DNA of 64,000 nt from NCBI GenBank assembly GCA_963828555.1, contig CAWHEL010000005.1, positions 248,001 through 312,000 on the forward strand, given 5' to 3'. The notes beneath the pieces were generated by a model, which was not told where the DNA came from, made no database searches, and was given only the letters and a program-made list of their open reading frames with translations. Both the position numbers and the translations under genes were made by a program. The DNA is from JADJPO01 sp963828555 (GTDB lineage Bacteria; Actinomycetota; Actinomycetes; Actinomycetales; Kineosporiaceae). Positions 7,692-15,239 of this stretch are shown piece by piece (the first letter of the stretch is position 1; every line of letters begins with the position of its first letter).

Positions 7692-8824
7692 GTCTTTGGC
7701 GCAGTTCCGGCCACCAGCACGAGATCATCGCGATGCACCACTTCGCGCTCGTAGCCCGCTCCCAGCTCTCTGGCCAGGTCACGCGTTGATCGGCCGAGCA
7801 GGGCAGGCAGCTCCGCGGCGTCGAAATTCACCAGGCCCCGGGCGACCACCACTCCGGCCGGATCGGTCAGATCGACCGGATCTCCGGCACTGAACCGCCC
7901 CTCGACCCGCACCACACCGGCCGGCAGCAGCGACATCCGGCGAGTGACCACCGCAGCGACGGCCCCGTCGTCGAGCACCAGCCGGCCCGAGGACTGCGCC
8001 GCGTGGGCCAGCCACAACAACCGGCTGGCCGGGCGCCGCGGGGCGCGGGCGGCGAACCAGGTGCCGATGTTCTCCCCCGCCAGCCCCGGCCCGGCCAGGT
8101 CGGCGGAAGTGAGCAGGGTGGGGATGCCGGCCGTGGTGGCGATCCTGGCCGCCTCCACCTTGGTCACCATGCCACCCAGACCCACCCCGGCCGCGCCGGT
8201 CTTTCCGATGGTCAGCCCGGCCAGGTCCTGCGGACCGCGCACCAGGGGCACCCTGGCCGTGCCCGGGCGCGACGGAGGGCCGTCGTAGAGGGCGTCGACG
8301 TCGGAGAGGAGCACCAGGGCGTCGGCCTGCACCAGATGGGCCACCAAGGCCGCCAGCCGGTCGTTGTCCCCGAATTTGATCTCGTGCGTGGCCACCGTGT
8401 CGTTCTCGTTGACCACCGGCACCACGCCCATGGCCAGCAGCTTGTCCAGGGTGCGCCGGGCGTTCGTGTAGTGGCTGCGCCGCACCACGTCGTCCGCCGT
8501 CAGCAGCACCTGACCCACGCGCAGCCCGCGCCGGGCGAAGGTCTCGGTGTAGGCGGCGGCGAGCAGCACCTGGCCCACGCTGGCGGCGGCCTGCTGGGTG
8601 GCCAGATCACGCGGACGGCGCAACAGGCCGAGCGGGCCGAGGCCGGCCGCGATGGCGCCCGAGGAGACCAGGACGACGTCGCTGCCCGCCATCCGGCGCG
8701 CGGCCAGGACCTCGACCAGGGCGTCGAGCCGGGCCGGGTCCAGGCCGCCCTCACGGGTGGTCAGCGATGACGACCCGACCTTGACCACCACCCGGGCCGC
8801 CTCGGCGAGCCGGCGCCTGGTCAT
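7688..8824 (-). CDS. proB: glutamate 5-kinase
   Basis: A 378-residue ProB, the first and proline-inhibited enzyme of proline synthesis, making gamma-glutamyl phosphate. The amino-acid kinase domain (about residues 10-270) shows VVVKVGSSSLTT, VSSGAIAAGL, the substrate segment NENDTVATHEIKFGDNDRLA and LLSDVDALYDGPP with GTGGMxTK-type LGGMVTKVEAA. The C-terminal ~95 residues form a PUA domain (RLVLDDGAVAAVV to VVARGLVNFDAAEL), as in long-form ProB. The ATG at 8824 overlaps the obgE stop by four bases, so the genes are coupled. Confidence 0.97.
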   Translation of the reverse strand: MTRRRLAEAARVVVKVGSSSLTTREGGLDPARLDALVEVLAARRMAGSDVVLVSSGAIAAGLGPLGLLRRPRDLATQQAAASVGQVLLAAAYTETFARRGLRVGQVLLTADDVVRRSHYTNARRTLDKLLAMGVVPVVNENDTVATHEIKFGDNDRLAALVAHLVQADALVLLSDVDALYDGPPSRPGTARVPLVRGPQDLAGLTIGKTGAAGVGLGGMVTKVEAARIATTAGIPTLLTSADLAGPGLAGENIGTWFAARAPRRPASRLLWLAHAAQSSGRLVLDDGAVAAVVTRRMSLLPAGVVRVEGRFSAGDPVDLTDPAGVVVARGLVNFDAAELPALLGRSTRDLARELGAGYEREVVHRDDLVLVAGTAPKT

Positions 8825-10359
8825 TCCCGGTCCGCCTCGCCCACGGCCTCACCGACGTCGACGGGGTCGGTCCAGACCCCGGCGGCCCGTTCCTGGGCCA
8901 GCTCGGCGCGGGCCTCGGTGCGGGCCGAGCGCCGCGCGGCGTAGCGCTCACGGCGCTCGTCGCGGGTGGGCCGGGCACCGGGGTCGAGCCGGTTGTCCTC
9001 GCCGCGACGTCCGGCGATCACCCCCGAGGTGGTGATCACCGTCGGCTCCCAGTCGAAGACCACGCCAGAGACGTCGTCGCCGACGACGACCTCGTCGCCG
9101 GCCAGGGCTCCGGCGTCGTAGAGGGCGTCCTCCACGCCGAGCCGGGCCAGCCGGTCGGCCAGGTACCCGACGGCCTCGTCGTTGCTGAAGTCGGTTTGGC
9201 GCACCCAGCGCTCCGGCTTCTCCCCACGCACCCGGTAGCGGGCGCCGTCCGGCGTCTGCTCGGCGGTGACGGTGAAGCCGACGTCGTTGACCGCCTTGGG
9301 CCGCAACACGATCCGGGTCGGTGCGGCCGGCGGGGCCTGCACCCGGGCGGCCGCGACCAGCCGTGCCATGGCGAAGGTCAGTTCACGCAGCCCCTCGTGG
9401 GTGGCCGAGGAGACCAGGTAGACCTCGAGTCCCCGGGCACGCAGGTCGGGCACCACCAGCTCGGCCAGCTCGCGGGCCTCGGGCACGTCGACCTTGTGCA
9501 GCACCACGATCCGCGGACGCTGCGCCAGCGGCAGGGTGCCGGCGTCGACCTGGTAGGCGGCCAGTTCGGCCTCGATCACGTCGAGGTCGCTGAGCGGGTC
9601 CCGGCCCTGCTCCAGGGTGGCGCAGTCGAGCACGTGCACCAGCGCGGTGCACCGCTCCACGTGGCGCAGGAACTCCAGGCCCAGGCCGCGGCCCTCGCTC
9701 GCGCCCTCGATCAGGCCGGGCACGTCGGCCACGGTGAACCGCACGCCGTCGGCGTCCACCACGCCGAGGTTGGGCACCAGGGTGGTGAACGGGTAGTCGG
9801 CGATCTTCGGTCGCGCGGCGGACAGCGCCGCGACCAGGCTCGACTTGCCTGCGCTCGGGAAGCCGACCAGCGCGACGTCCGCCACGGTCTTCAGCTCGAG
9901 CACGACCTCGCCGGTCTGCCCCGGCACGCCGAGCAGGGCGAACCCGGGGGCGCGGCGGCGCTGGGAGGCCAGCGCGGCGTTGCCCAGGCCTCCCCGGCCC
10001 CCGGCGGCGGCCACGTAGGTGGCGCCGGCGCCGAGCAGGTCGGCCAGGATCGCGCCGTCCTTGCTCTTCACCACCGTGCCGTCGGGCACGCGGAGCACCA
10101 GGTCGCCGCCCTGGGCGCCGTTGCGGTTGCTGCCCTGCCCGCCCTTGCCGGAGGTGGCCTTGCGGTGCGGGGAGTGGTGGTAGTCGAGCAGCGTGGTCAC
10201 GTTCGGGTCGACGACCAGGACGACGTCGCCACCGTCGCCGCCGTTGCCCCCGTCCGGCCCGCCGAGCGGCTTGAACTTCTCCCGATGGATGGAGGCGCAG
10301 CCGTTGCCGCCGTCCCCAGCCGTGACGTACAGCACGACACGATCGACGAACGTGGTCAT
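8821..10359 (-). CDS. obgE: Obg/CgtA GTPase
   Basis: A 512-residue Obg GTPase that binds the 50S subunit and is needed in ribosome assembly and stress responses. The glycine-rich Obg fold (residues 1-160) contains GGDGGNGCASIHREKF and GGNGGDGGDVVLVVD; the G domain has the P-loop GFPSAGKSSLVAAL, switch region DVPGLIEGASEGRGLG and VLHKVDVPEA; a C-terminal OCT domain (about 345-430) and a charged tail follow, as in other actinobacteria. ATG start MTTFVDRVVLYV. It begins 88 bases after rpmA, with a hairpin between. Confidence 0.97.
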   Translation of the reverse strand: MTTFVDRVVLYVTAGDGGNGCASIHREKFKPLGGPDGGNGGDGGDVVLVVDPNVTTLLDYHHSPHRKATSGKGGQGSNRNGAQGGDLVLRVPDGTVVKSKDGAILADLLGAGATYVAAAGGRGGLGNAALASQRRRAPGFALLGVPGQTGEVVLELKTVADVALVGFPSAGKSSLVAALSAARPKIADYPFTTLVPNLGVVDADGVRFTVADVPGLIEGASEGRGLGLEFLRHVERCTALVHVLDCATLEQGRDPLSDLDVIEAELAAYQVDAGTLPLAQRPRIVVLHKVDVPEARELAELVVPDLRARGLEVYLVSSATHEGLRELTFAMARLVAAARVQAPPAAPTRIVLRPKAVNDVGFTVTAEQTPDGARYRVRGEKPERWVRQTDFSNDEAVGYLADRLARLGVEDALYDAGALAGDEVVVGDDVSGVVFDWEPTVITTSGVIAGRRGEDNRLDPGARPTRDERRERYAARRSARTEARAELAQERAAGVWTDPVDVGEAVGEADRE

Positions 10360-10385
10360 CAGGTGCGCTCCAGAGCCAGACAGAC

Positions 10386-10421
10386 GTGAAGGGCCGACCG
10401 GTCAACCGGCCCGCCCTTCAC
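10386..10421 (-). terminator. hairpin between rpmA and obgE
   Basis: Arms GTGAAGGGC (10386-10394) and GCCCTTCAC (10413-10421) pair perfectly, with further G-C pairs inside the 18-base loop. It lies 26 bases after the rpmA stop and 27 before the obgE start, so it may be a partial terminator or attenuator separating ribosomal protein expression from obgE. No U-tract follows, which is usual in high-GC actinobacteria. Confidence 0.55.
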
Positions 10422-10446
10422 TGGGATTTCGTGCAGCCGGCGGAGG

Positions 10447-10701
10447 TCACTCCGCCGGAACGACGTTGATGACCCGACGACCGCGCCGGGTTCCGAACTC
10501 GACCGCGCCCGCCGCCGTGGCGAACAGGGTGTCGTCGCCACCGCGGCCGACGTTGTCGCCCGGGTGGAAGTGGGTGCCGCGCTGACGGACCAGGATCTCG
10601 CCCGCGCCGACCACCTGGCCGCCGAACCGCTTGACGCCCAGACGCTGCGCGTTGGAGTCACGGCCGTTGCGCGAGGAACTGGCGCCCTTCTTGTGTGCCA
10701 T
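10447..10701 (-). CDS. rpmA: 50S ribosomal protein L27
   Basis: An 84-residue L27 with the classic N-terminus MAHKKGASSSRNGRDSNAQ, the central GGQVVGAGEILVRQRGT and the C-terminal RRGRRVINVVPAE. L27's N-terminal tail reaches the peptidyl-transferase centre. There is no cleavable Firmicutes-type leader. It lies 42 bases after rplU, the universal pairing. Confidence 0.98.
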   Translation of the reverse strand: MAHKKGASSSRNGRDSNAQRLGVKRFGGQVVGAGEILVRQRGTHFHPGDNVGRGGDDTLFATAAGAVEFGTRRGRRVINVVPAE

Positions 10702-10743
10702 GGCTACGTGCCCTGCTTTCTCTTCCGGCTGTCCGTCGGGCGG

Positions 10744-11049
10744 TCAGGAGATGCTGGTGACCTTGATCCGGGTGAGCTGCGCGCGGTGTCCCTGGCGCTT
10801 GCGGTATCCGGTCTTGTTCTTGAACTTCATGATGGTGATCTTCGGGCCCTTGGCGGGCTCGACGATCTCGGCGGTCACGCTCACCGCGGAGAGGGACTTG
10901 ACGTCGCTGGTCACCGTGGTGCCGTCGACCAGCAGCAGCGGGGTGAGCTGCACGGTCGACCCCGTCTTGCCGGGCAGCTTGTCTACGTTGAGAACGTCGC
11001 CGACGGCAACCTTCTCCTGCCGGCCACCGGCGCGGACGATCGCGTACAC
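10744..11049 (-). CDS. rplU: 50S ribosomal protein L21
   Basis: A 101-residue L21 starting at GTG 11049 (VYAIVRAGGRQEKV); the open frame continues upstream to 11127 but that part has no family similarity. Other signatures are VAVGDVLNVDKLPGKTG and the basic C-terminus KNKTGYRKRQGHRAQLT. The leader carries GAGAGAGTCCCAG before the start. In most actinobacteria rne lies directly upstream; here the protease pair at 11176-15122 intervenes. Confidence 0.97.
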   Translation of the reverse strand: MYAIVRAGGRQEKVAVGDVLNVDKLPGKTGSTVQLTPLLLVDGTTVTSDVKSLSAVSVTAEIVEPAKGPKITIMKFKNKTGYRKRQGHRAQLTRIKVTSIS

Positions 11050-11175
11050 CTGGGACTCTCTCTCTGTGATCGGGCGGGGCCGGCACACAGCCGTTCCCGG
11101 AGGCTGCGCGACGGAAAGCTCGCGCACACCGCCCGACAGCCTACGGACGGCGTGGCAGCAGGGTCAAACCGGCGA

Positions 11176-12414
11176 TCAACTCCCCGGCACCAGCACCGGG
11201 CCCACGCCCGGGATGCGCTTGGCCACCGCCTCGGCCCGCAGGGCGGCCACCGCCTCGGGGGCACTCTCGCCTGTCGCGGTCATCCGGGCGGCGATCAGCC
11301 CGGCGACCATCGGGGTGGCGAAGGAGGTGCCGCTCCAGCGGCCCATACCGGTGAAGACGCGCTGCTGGCCCCTGTTCGGGGGTTCGTTGCAGACGAACAT
11401 GCCCTGGGGGAAGGCGTTCACCAGGTCCTCGCCGGGGGCGTAGACGCTCACCCAGCAGCCGTAGTTGCTGAACCAGGCGCGCCGGGTCCAACTGCGGTCG
11501 AGCGCGCCGACCGAGGTCACCCAGGGGTAGGCGGCCGGCCAGAACCGGTCCCGGGTGGAGTCGTTGCCCGCGGCGGCGACCAGCACGACGTCCGAGGAGC
11601 CGCGCAGCAGCGGCTCGAGCACGTCGATGCCCAGCGGCGGGATGTCGCTGCGGGTGTAGGTGCCGAAGGAGAGCGAGATGATGTCGGGCCCGTCGGAGAG
11701 CGCCTGCACGATGTCGGAGGCGAGTTCGGACTCGTACGTCGCCCCGCCGTGCACCGGCGTGAAGGTGTGCAGCACGGCCACCTCGGCGGCGGGCGCCATG
11801 GTGCGCACGACCCCCGCGCTGAAGGTGCCGTGGCCGGCGTAGTGCCGGATGGTCTCGTTCGGGGTAGGGGTATAGGTGTCCTCGGCGTCGCCGGTGACCC
11901 CTGTGAGCCAGTCATAGCTCTGGTCGGCGCCCTTGAACAGGCCGCTGTCCAGGATCTTCACCAGCACGCCCTCGCCGGCGCAGCTGTCGACGGCGGGTTC
12001 GGGGTAGGGCCGGGACGGGCTGTGCACCGGCTCGGGTTCGGTGGCCGGGCAGGTGCCACTTGCCGGCACCACGTAGAAGACGTGGTCCGGGGTGGCCACG
12101 CCCCGACCGAGCTCGCGGTCCACCCGCTCGCACGCCGCCTCCACCGACAGGCCGTCCTCGGAGAAGGCATACAGGGTGAGGCCCCTGATGTTGCTGGCGC
12201 GGTTGCCGACCGGGCGGCCGCCGAGGACGCCCTGGACCCGGGCGATGTCCTCGTCCCGCACCATGACATGGCCGCCACGCGCGATGTACTCCAACCCGAC
12301 CTCGGCCCAGTTCGGCGGCCACGCAACCGCTCCCGGCAACCCGCCCTCGCCGACGATGAGCTGTACTTGGGATTCGAGTACCGGGTTTCGGCTGGATTCG
12401 CCTTGAATGGCCAC
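11176..12414 (-). CDS. cytosolic S8 (subtilisin-like) serine protease
   Basis: A 412-residue S8 family peptidase. The catalytic triad is visible: Asp156 in VKILDSGLF, His195 in HYAGHGTFSAGVV and Ser364 in WSGTSFATPMVAG, with oxyanion Asn284 in AAAGNDST. The N-terminal ~145 residues lack a signal peptide or membrane helix and are unlike a secreted subtilase propeptide, so the enzyme is probably cytosolic. The GTG at 12414 has GGGAG five bases upstream and is preferred to GTG at 12471. It is divergent from a TPR-CHAT protease gene, 95 bases apart, which suggests a functional pair. It lacks the C-terminal anchor of mycosins. Confidence 0.88.
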   Translation of the reverse strand: MAIQGESSRNPVLESQVQLIVGEGGLPGAVAWPPNWAEVGLEYIARGGHVMVRDEDIARVQGVLGGRPVGNRASNIRGLTLYAFSEDGLSVEAACERVDRELGRGVATPDHVFYVVPASGTCPATEPEPVHSPSRPYPEPAVDSCAGEGVLVKILDSGLFKGADQSYDWLTGVTGDAEDTYTPTPNETIRHYAGHGTFSAGVVRTMAPAAEVAVLHTFTPVHGGATYESELASDIVQALSDGPDIISLSFGTYTRSDIPPLGIDVLEPLLRGSSDVVLVAAAGNDSTRDRFWPAAYPWVTSVGALDRSWTRRAWFSNYGCWVSVYAPGEDLVNAFPQGMFVCNEPPNRGQQRVFTGMGRWSGTSFATPMVAGLIAARMTATGESAPEAVAALRAEAVAKRIPGVGPVLVPGS

Positions 12415-12509
12415 ACTGACTCCCAACGTCGACAAGCGCACTCTATGGGTGAGTTGTCTAGCATTGGACACGGATTCGTGTCACCCGGCTATGTGCGGCG
12501 GGAGCCAGC
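12415..12509. promoter_or_regulatory. divergent promoter region with palindrome, protease pair
   Basis: The 95-base gap between the S8 protease and CHAT protease starts must carry both promoters. It contains the perfect palindrome GACACG-GATT-CGTGTC at 12467-12482, placed near the middle and suited to a dimeric regulator acting on both genes. No clear -35/-10 pair could be chosen on either strand. Operator function is inference. Confidence 0.45.
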
Positions 12510-15122
12510 GTGCACAGAGCAAGCCGCCAGGACCCGAGAGCGCTGACAGACGACCTCTTGGCGCTGGCCCTGTCACGCCCGGCGGAGGCCCTCGACCGGT
12601 CGGAGCAGGTGCTCGCCGCCTACCCCACTTCTTACCAGGCCTCGATCGCCTGCCAGGCCGCTGGCATTGTGCTCCGTGATCGCGGCGACCTCCCCGGTGC
12701 CCTCCGCCGACTCCGACGCGGCCTGGCCTTCGCCCAAGCCAGCCGTGACGCTGAGCGCGAGGCGGACGTGCGGGCAACGCTGGGGACGGCGCTGGCCTGG
12801 AGCGGGCAGACTCGGGCAGGGCTGCGCGAGATCAATCGGTCCGTCCGTGGCGCGCGTGGCGCCGCAGCTGGGCGGATCCTGCTTCGCCGCGCAGCAGTCC
12901 ATATCGTCGTCGGCGATTTCGAGGCTGCGCTCGCAGACCTCAGTTCCGCGCTGCCGCGGCTGCGCAAGGACGAGGACAGGATGTGGTTCGCCCGGACGCT
13001 GACGAAACGCGCCGAGGTCAATCTGGCTCTGGGGGCCGTGCTCCGCTCCACGGCAGACTTCGATCGCGCCGAGATCCTCTTTCGGGAGGCCGATCAAGCG
13101 TTCGAATACGCAATGGCAAGACACAATCGCGGCCTCGCCGCAATGGCACGCGGCGATCTTCCCGGTGCCCTGCGCTTCCTGCACGAGGCCGGCCAGCGCT
13201 ACCGCCAGGTCGGTGCCATCCACCCGGACCTGGCCAGCGATCGCAGCACCGCTCTGCTGGCTGCGGGGCTGGCCCAGGACGCCTTCGATGAGGCTGACAC
13301 GGCCTACCAGTCCTCCAAGGCCAGCACCGGGGCCGCCTACAAACGAGCGGAGTTGCTCTACGCCTCATCACTCGCGGCAGTCGTACTACAGGACCTGGCG
13401 TCGGCGATCGATCGGGCGGCACGCGCCAAGCGGCTGTTCCGAGCGCAGGGGCGGACGCTGTGGGCAGCGCGCAGTGAGCTCACCCTGATCCAGGCTGAGC
13501 TCGCGTACGGGCGGCAGTCGGGTGCGCTGCTGCAGCGCGCGATGCGCGTGGTGGACCAGCTGAATCAGCTCGACCCGGATCAGGCGCACCGAGGGCACCT
13601 CATCGCCGGACGCGTCGCCCTGGCACTGGGTCGCCGGCCCGAGGCGGAGCACCATCTGGGCCAGGCGGCGCGCAGCCGGCGACGGCCCGCACCCGTGACC
13701 CGCAGCCAGGGGTGGCTCGCACAGGCACTGCGGGCGGAGGCCCTGGGTGACTCCCGGGCGACCCTGGCGGCCTGCCGGGCTGGGCTGGCGGCCCTCGACG
13801 AGCATCTGGTCACCCTGGGCAGCACCGAGTTGCGGGCCCAGGCGACCGCGCACGGTGCCGAGCTGACCCGGATCGCCCTGCGGCAGACTCTCAAGGGCGG
13901 GAACGCGTGGCGGCTGCTCGCCGCGAGCGAACGGTGGCGTGCCGCAGCGCTGGCAACCCGGACCCTGGGCCGTGGCGACACGGAGGTGGCCCAGGCCCTG
14001 ACCTCGCTCCGGATGGTCGAACGCCGACTGGAGGCCAACCGAGCCGAGGCGCTGCCGATCGCCGCGCTGGCCCGAGAGCACCGGCGCCTGGAGCGCAGGA
14101 TCCGCGACCTGTCCCTGCAGTCTGCAACCCAGGCGCCCCGCCGCTCCACGACCCTCGACGCTGCCACGATCCGCGAAGGCCTCGGTGCGACGCGGCTGGT
14201 CGAACTGGTGGAGATCGAGGGCAGGCTGCACGCCCTCACCGTGATCGACGGCCGCATCCGGCAGCACGCCCTCGGCGCCTTGCCGCTGAACGACCTGGAG
14301 CACGCGCGTTTCCTGCTCCGCCGGACGGCGCAACGCCCGCCACGGTGGAGCATCGAGGGTCAGGTGAACGGTCTCGGGGCGGCTCTCGAATCGGCGCTGC
14401 TCGGCCCGGCGGCGCGGGATCTGCAGGGTGAGGAGCCGATCGTCGTGGTTCCCCCGGGAAGTCTGCAGGCGATCCCCTGGGCCATGCTGCCCACGCTTCG
14501 TCATCGCCCGGTCTCGGTCGCGCCGTCCGCGCTGACCTTCCTGCGTGCCCGGGCTGCTGTGCCCGCCGAACCCGGCCGGGTCACCTTCGTGATCGGCCCG
14601 GGACTGGACGCCGCCGCTACCGAGGTGCAGCAGATCGCCGGCGGCTACACCGATCCGACGGTGCTCGGCGGCCCCGATGCGGGCACGGAGCAGACGCTGA
14701 CCGCACTCGACGGCTCCTGGCTGGCGCACATCGCCGCCCACGGCAGGCTGCGGGTCGACAACCCACTGTTCTCCTCCTTGCTGCTCGACGATGGGCCGCT
14801 GACCGTGCACGACCTGGAGCGTCTGGCCCGGCCGCCGTCGCGGATCGTCTTGCCCTGCTGCGATTCCGGGGTCGGCGTGCCCGCGGGAAGCGACGAGTTG
14901 CTAGGGCTGGTCAGCAGTCTGCTGTCGATGGGCACCAGCGGCGTGGTGGCCAGCATCGTGCCGATCAACGACACCGCCACCGCGGCGCTCATGGTCGCTT
15001 TCCACGAGTCGCTGCGCAGCGGTGCCACCATGCCCGAGGCGCTGCTGGCCGCCCGCGAGAAGACCGCCTCCGACGCGCTCGGCGTCGCCACCGGCCTGTC
15101 CTTCACCGCATTCGGAACCTAG
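12510..15122 (+). CDS. TPR-CHAT protein (caspase-like protease with TPR array)
   Basis: An 870-residue protein. Residues ~10-480 are helical repeats of TPR type (for example YQASIACQAAGIVLRDRGD, HNRGLAAMARGDLPGALRF); ~480-560 is a coiled helical linker; ~560-870 is a CHAT domain, the caspase/separase-like protease fold. The dyad is His744 in LAHIAAHGRLRVDNPLF and Cys784 in IVLPCCDSGVG, with the usual DELLGLVSSLLSMGTSGVVAS helix after it. The GTG at 12510 has GGGAG at 12500-12504. There is no signal peptide. CHAT proteases with TPRs are activated by partner or target binding in CRISPR-associated Craspase and other defence-like systems; the divergent S8 protease may be substrate, activator or second effector. 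Confidence 0.9.
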   Translation: MHRASRQDPRALTDDLLALALSRPAEALDRSEQVLAAYPTSYQASIACQAAGIVLRDRGDLPGALRRLRRGLAFAQASRDAEREADVRATLGTALAWSGQTRAGLREINRSVRGARGAAAGRILLRRAAVHIVVGDFEAALADLSSALPRLRKDEDRMWFARTLTKRAEVNLALGAVLRSTADFDRAEILFREADQAFEYAMARHNRGLAAMARGDLPGALRFLHEAGQRYRQVGAIHPDLASDRSTALLAAGLAQDAFDEADTAYQSSKASTGAAYKRAELLYASSLAAVVLQDLASAIDRAARAKRLFRAQGRTLWAARSELTLIQAELAYGRQSGALLQRAMRVVDQLNQLDPDQAHRGHLIAGRVALALGRRPEAEHHLGQAARSRRRPAPVTRSQGWLAQALRAEALGDSRATLAACRAGLAALDEHLVTLGSTELRAQATAHGAELTRIALRQTLKGGNAWRLLAASERWRAAALATRTLGRGDTEVAQALTSLRMVERRLEANRAEALPIAALAREHRRLERRIRDLSLQSATQAPRRSTTLDAATIREGLGATRLVELVEIEGRLHALTVIDGRIRQHALGALPLNDLEHARFLLRRTAQRPPRWSIEGQVNGLGAALESALLGPAARDLQGEEPIVVVPPGSLQAIPWAMLPTLRHRPVSVAPSALTFLRARAAVPAEPGRVTFVIGPGLDAAATEVQQIAGGYTDPTVLGGPDAGTEQTLTALDGSWLAHIAAHGRLRVDNPLFSSLLLDDGPLTVHDLERLARPPSRIVLPCCDSGVGVPAGSDELLGLVSSLLSMGTSGVVASIVPINDTATAALMVAFHESLRSGATMPEALLAAREKTASDALGVATGLSFTAFGT

Positions 15123-15141
15123 CCAGTCCCTCGACAACGGG

Positions 15142-15177
15142 ACTTCGCGGATGCGCCAATGACCGCATCCGCGAAGT
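15142..15177. terminator. bidirectional hairpin between CHAT gene and rne
   Basis: A perfect 14-base stem, ACTTCGCGGATGCG (15142-15155) with its complement at 15164-15177, around an 8-base loop. It lies 20 bases after the CHAT stop and 62 bases after the convergent rne stop at 15240. Position and symmetry fit a two-way terminator. Confidence 0.75.
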
Positions 15178-15239
15178 GCCGCCGAAAGGGAACCGGCCAC
15201 GCTCGGCTGGTGGCGAGGAGACTCAGCTTGTGGCAGGGC

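Noticed and set aside
11176..12414. Mycosin (type VII secretion protease)
   Set aside because: No signal peptide, no C-terminal membrane anchor and no esx/ecc genes nearby.
13386..14810. 474-codon minus-strand open frame opposite the CHAT gene
   Set aside because: The plus-strand gene has a ribosome binding site and CHAT catalytic residues; the antisense frame has none.
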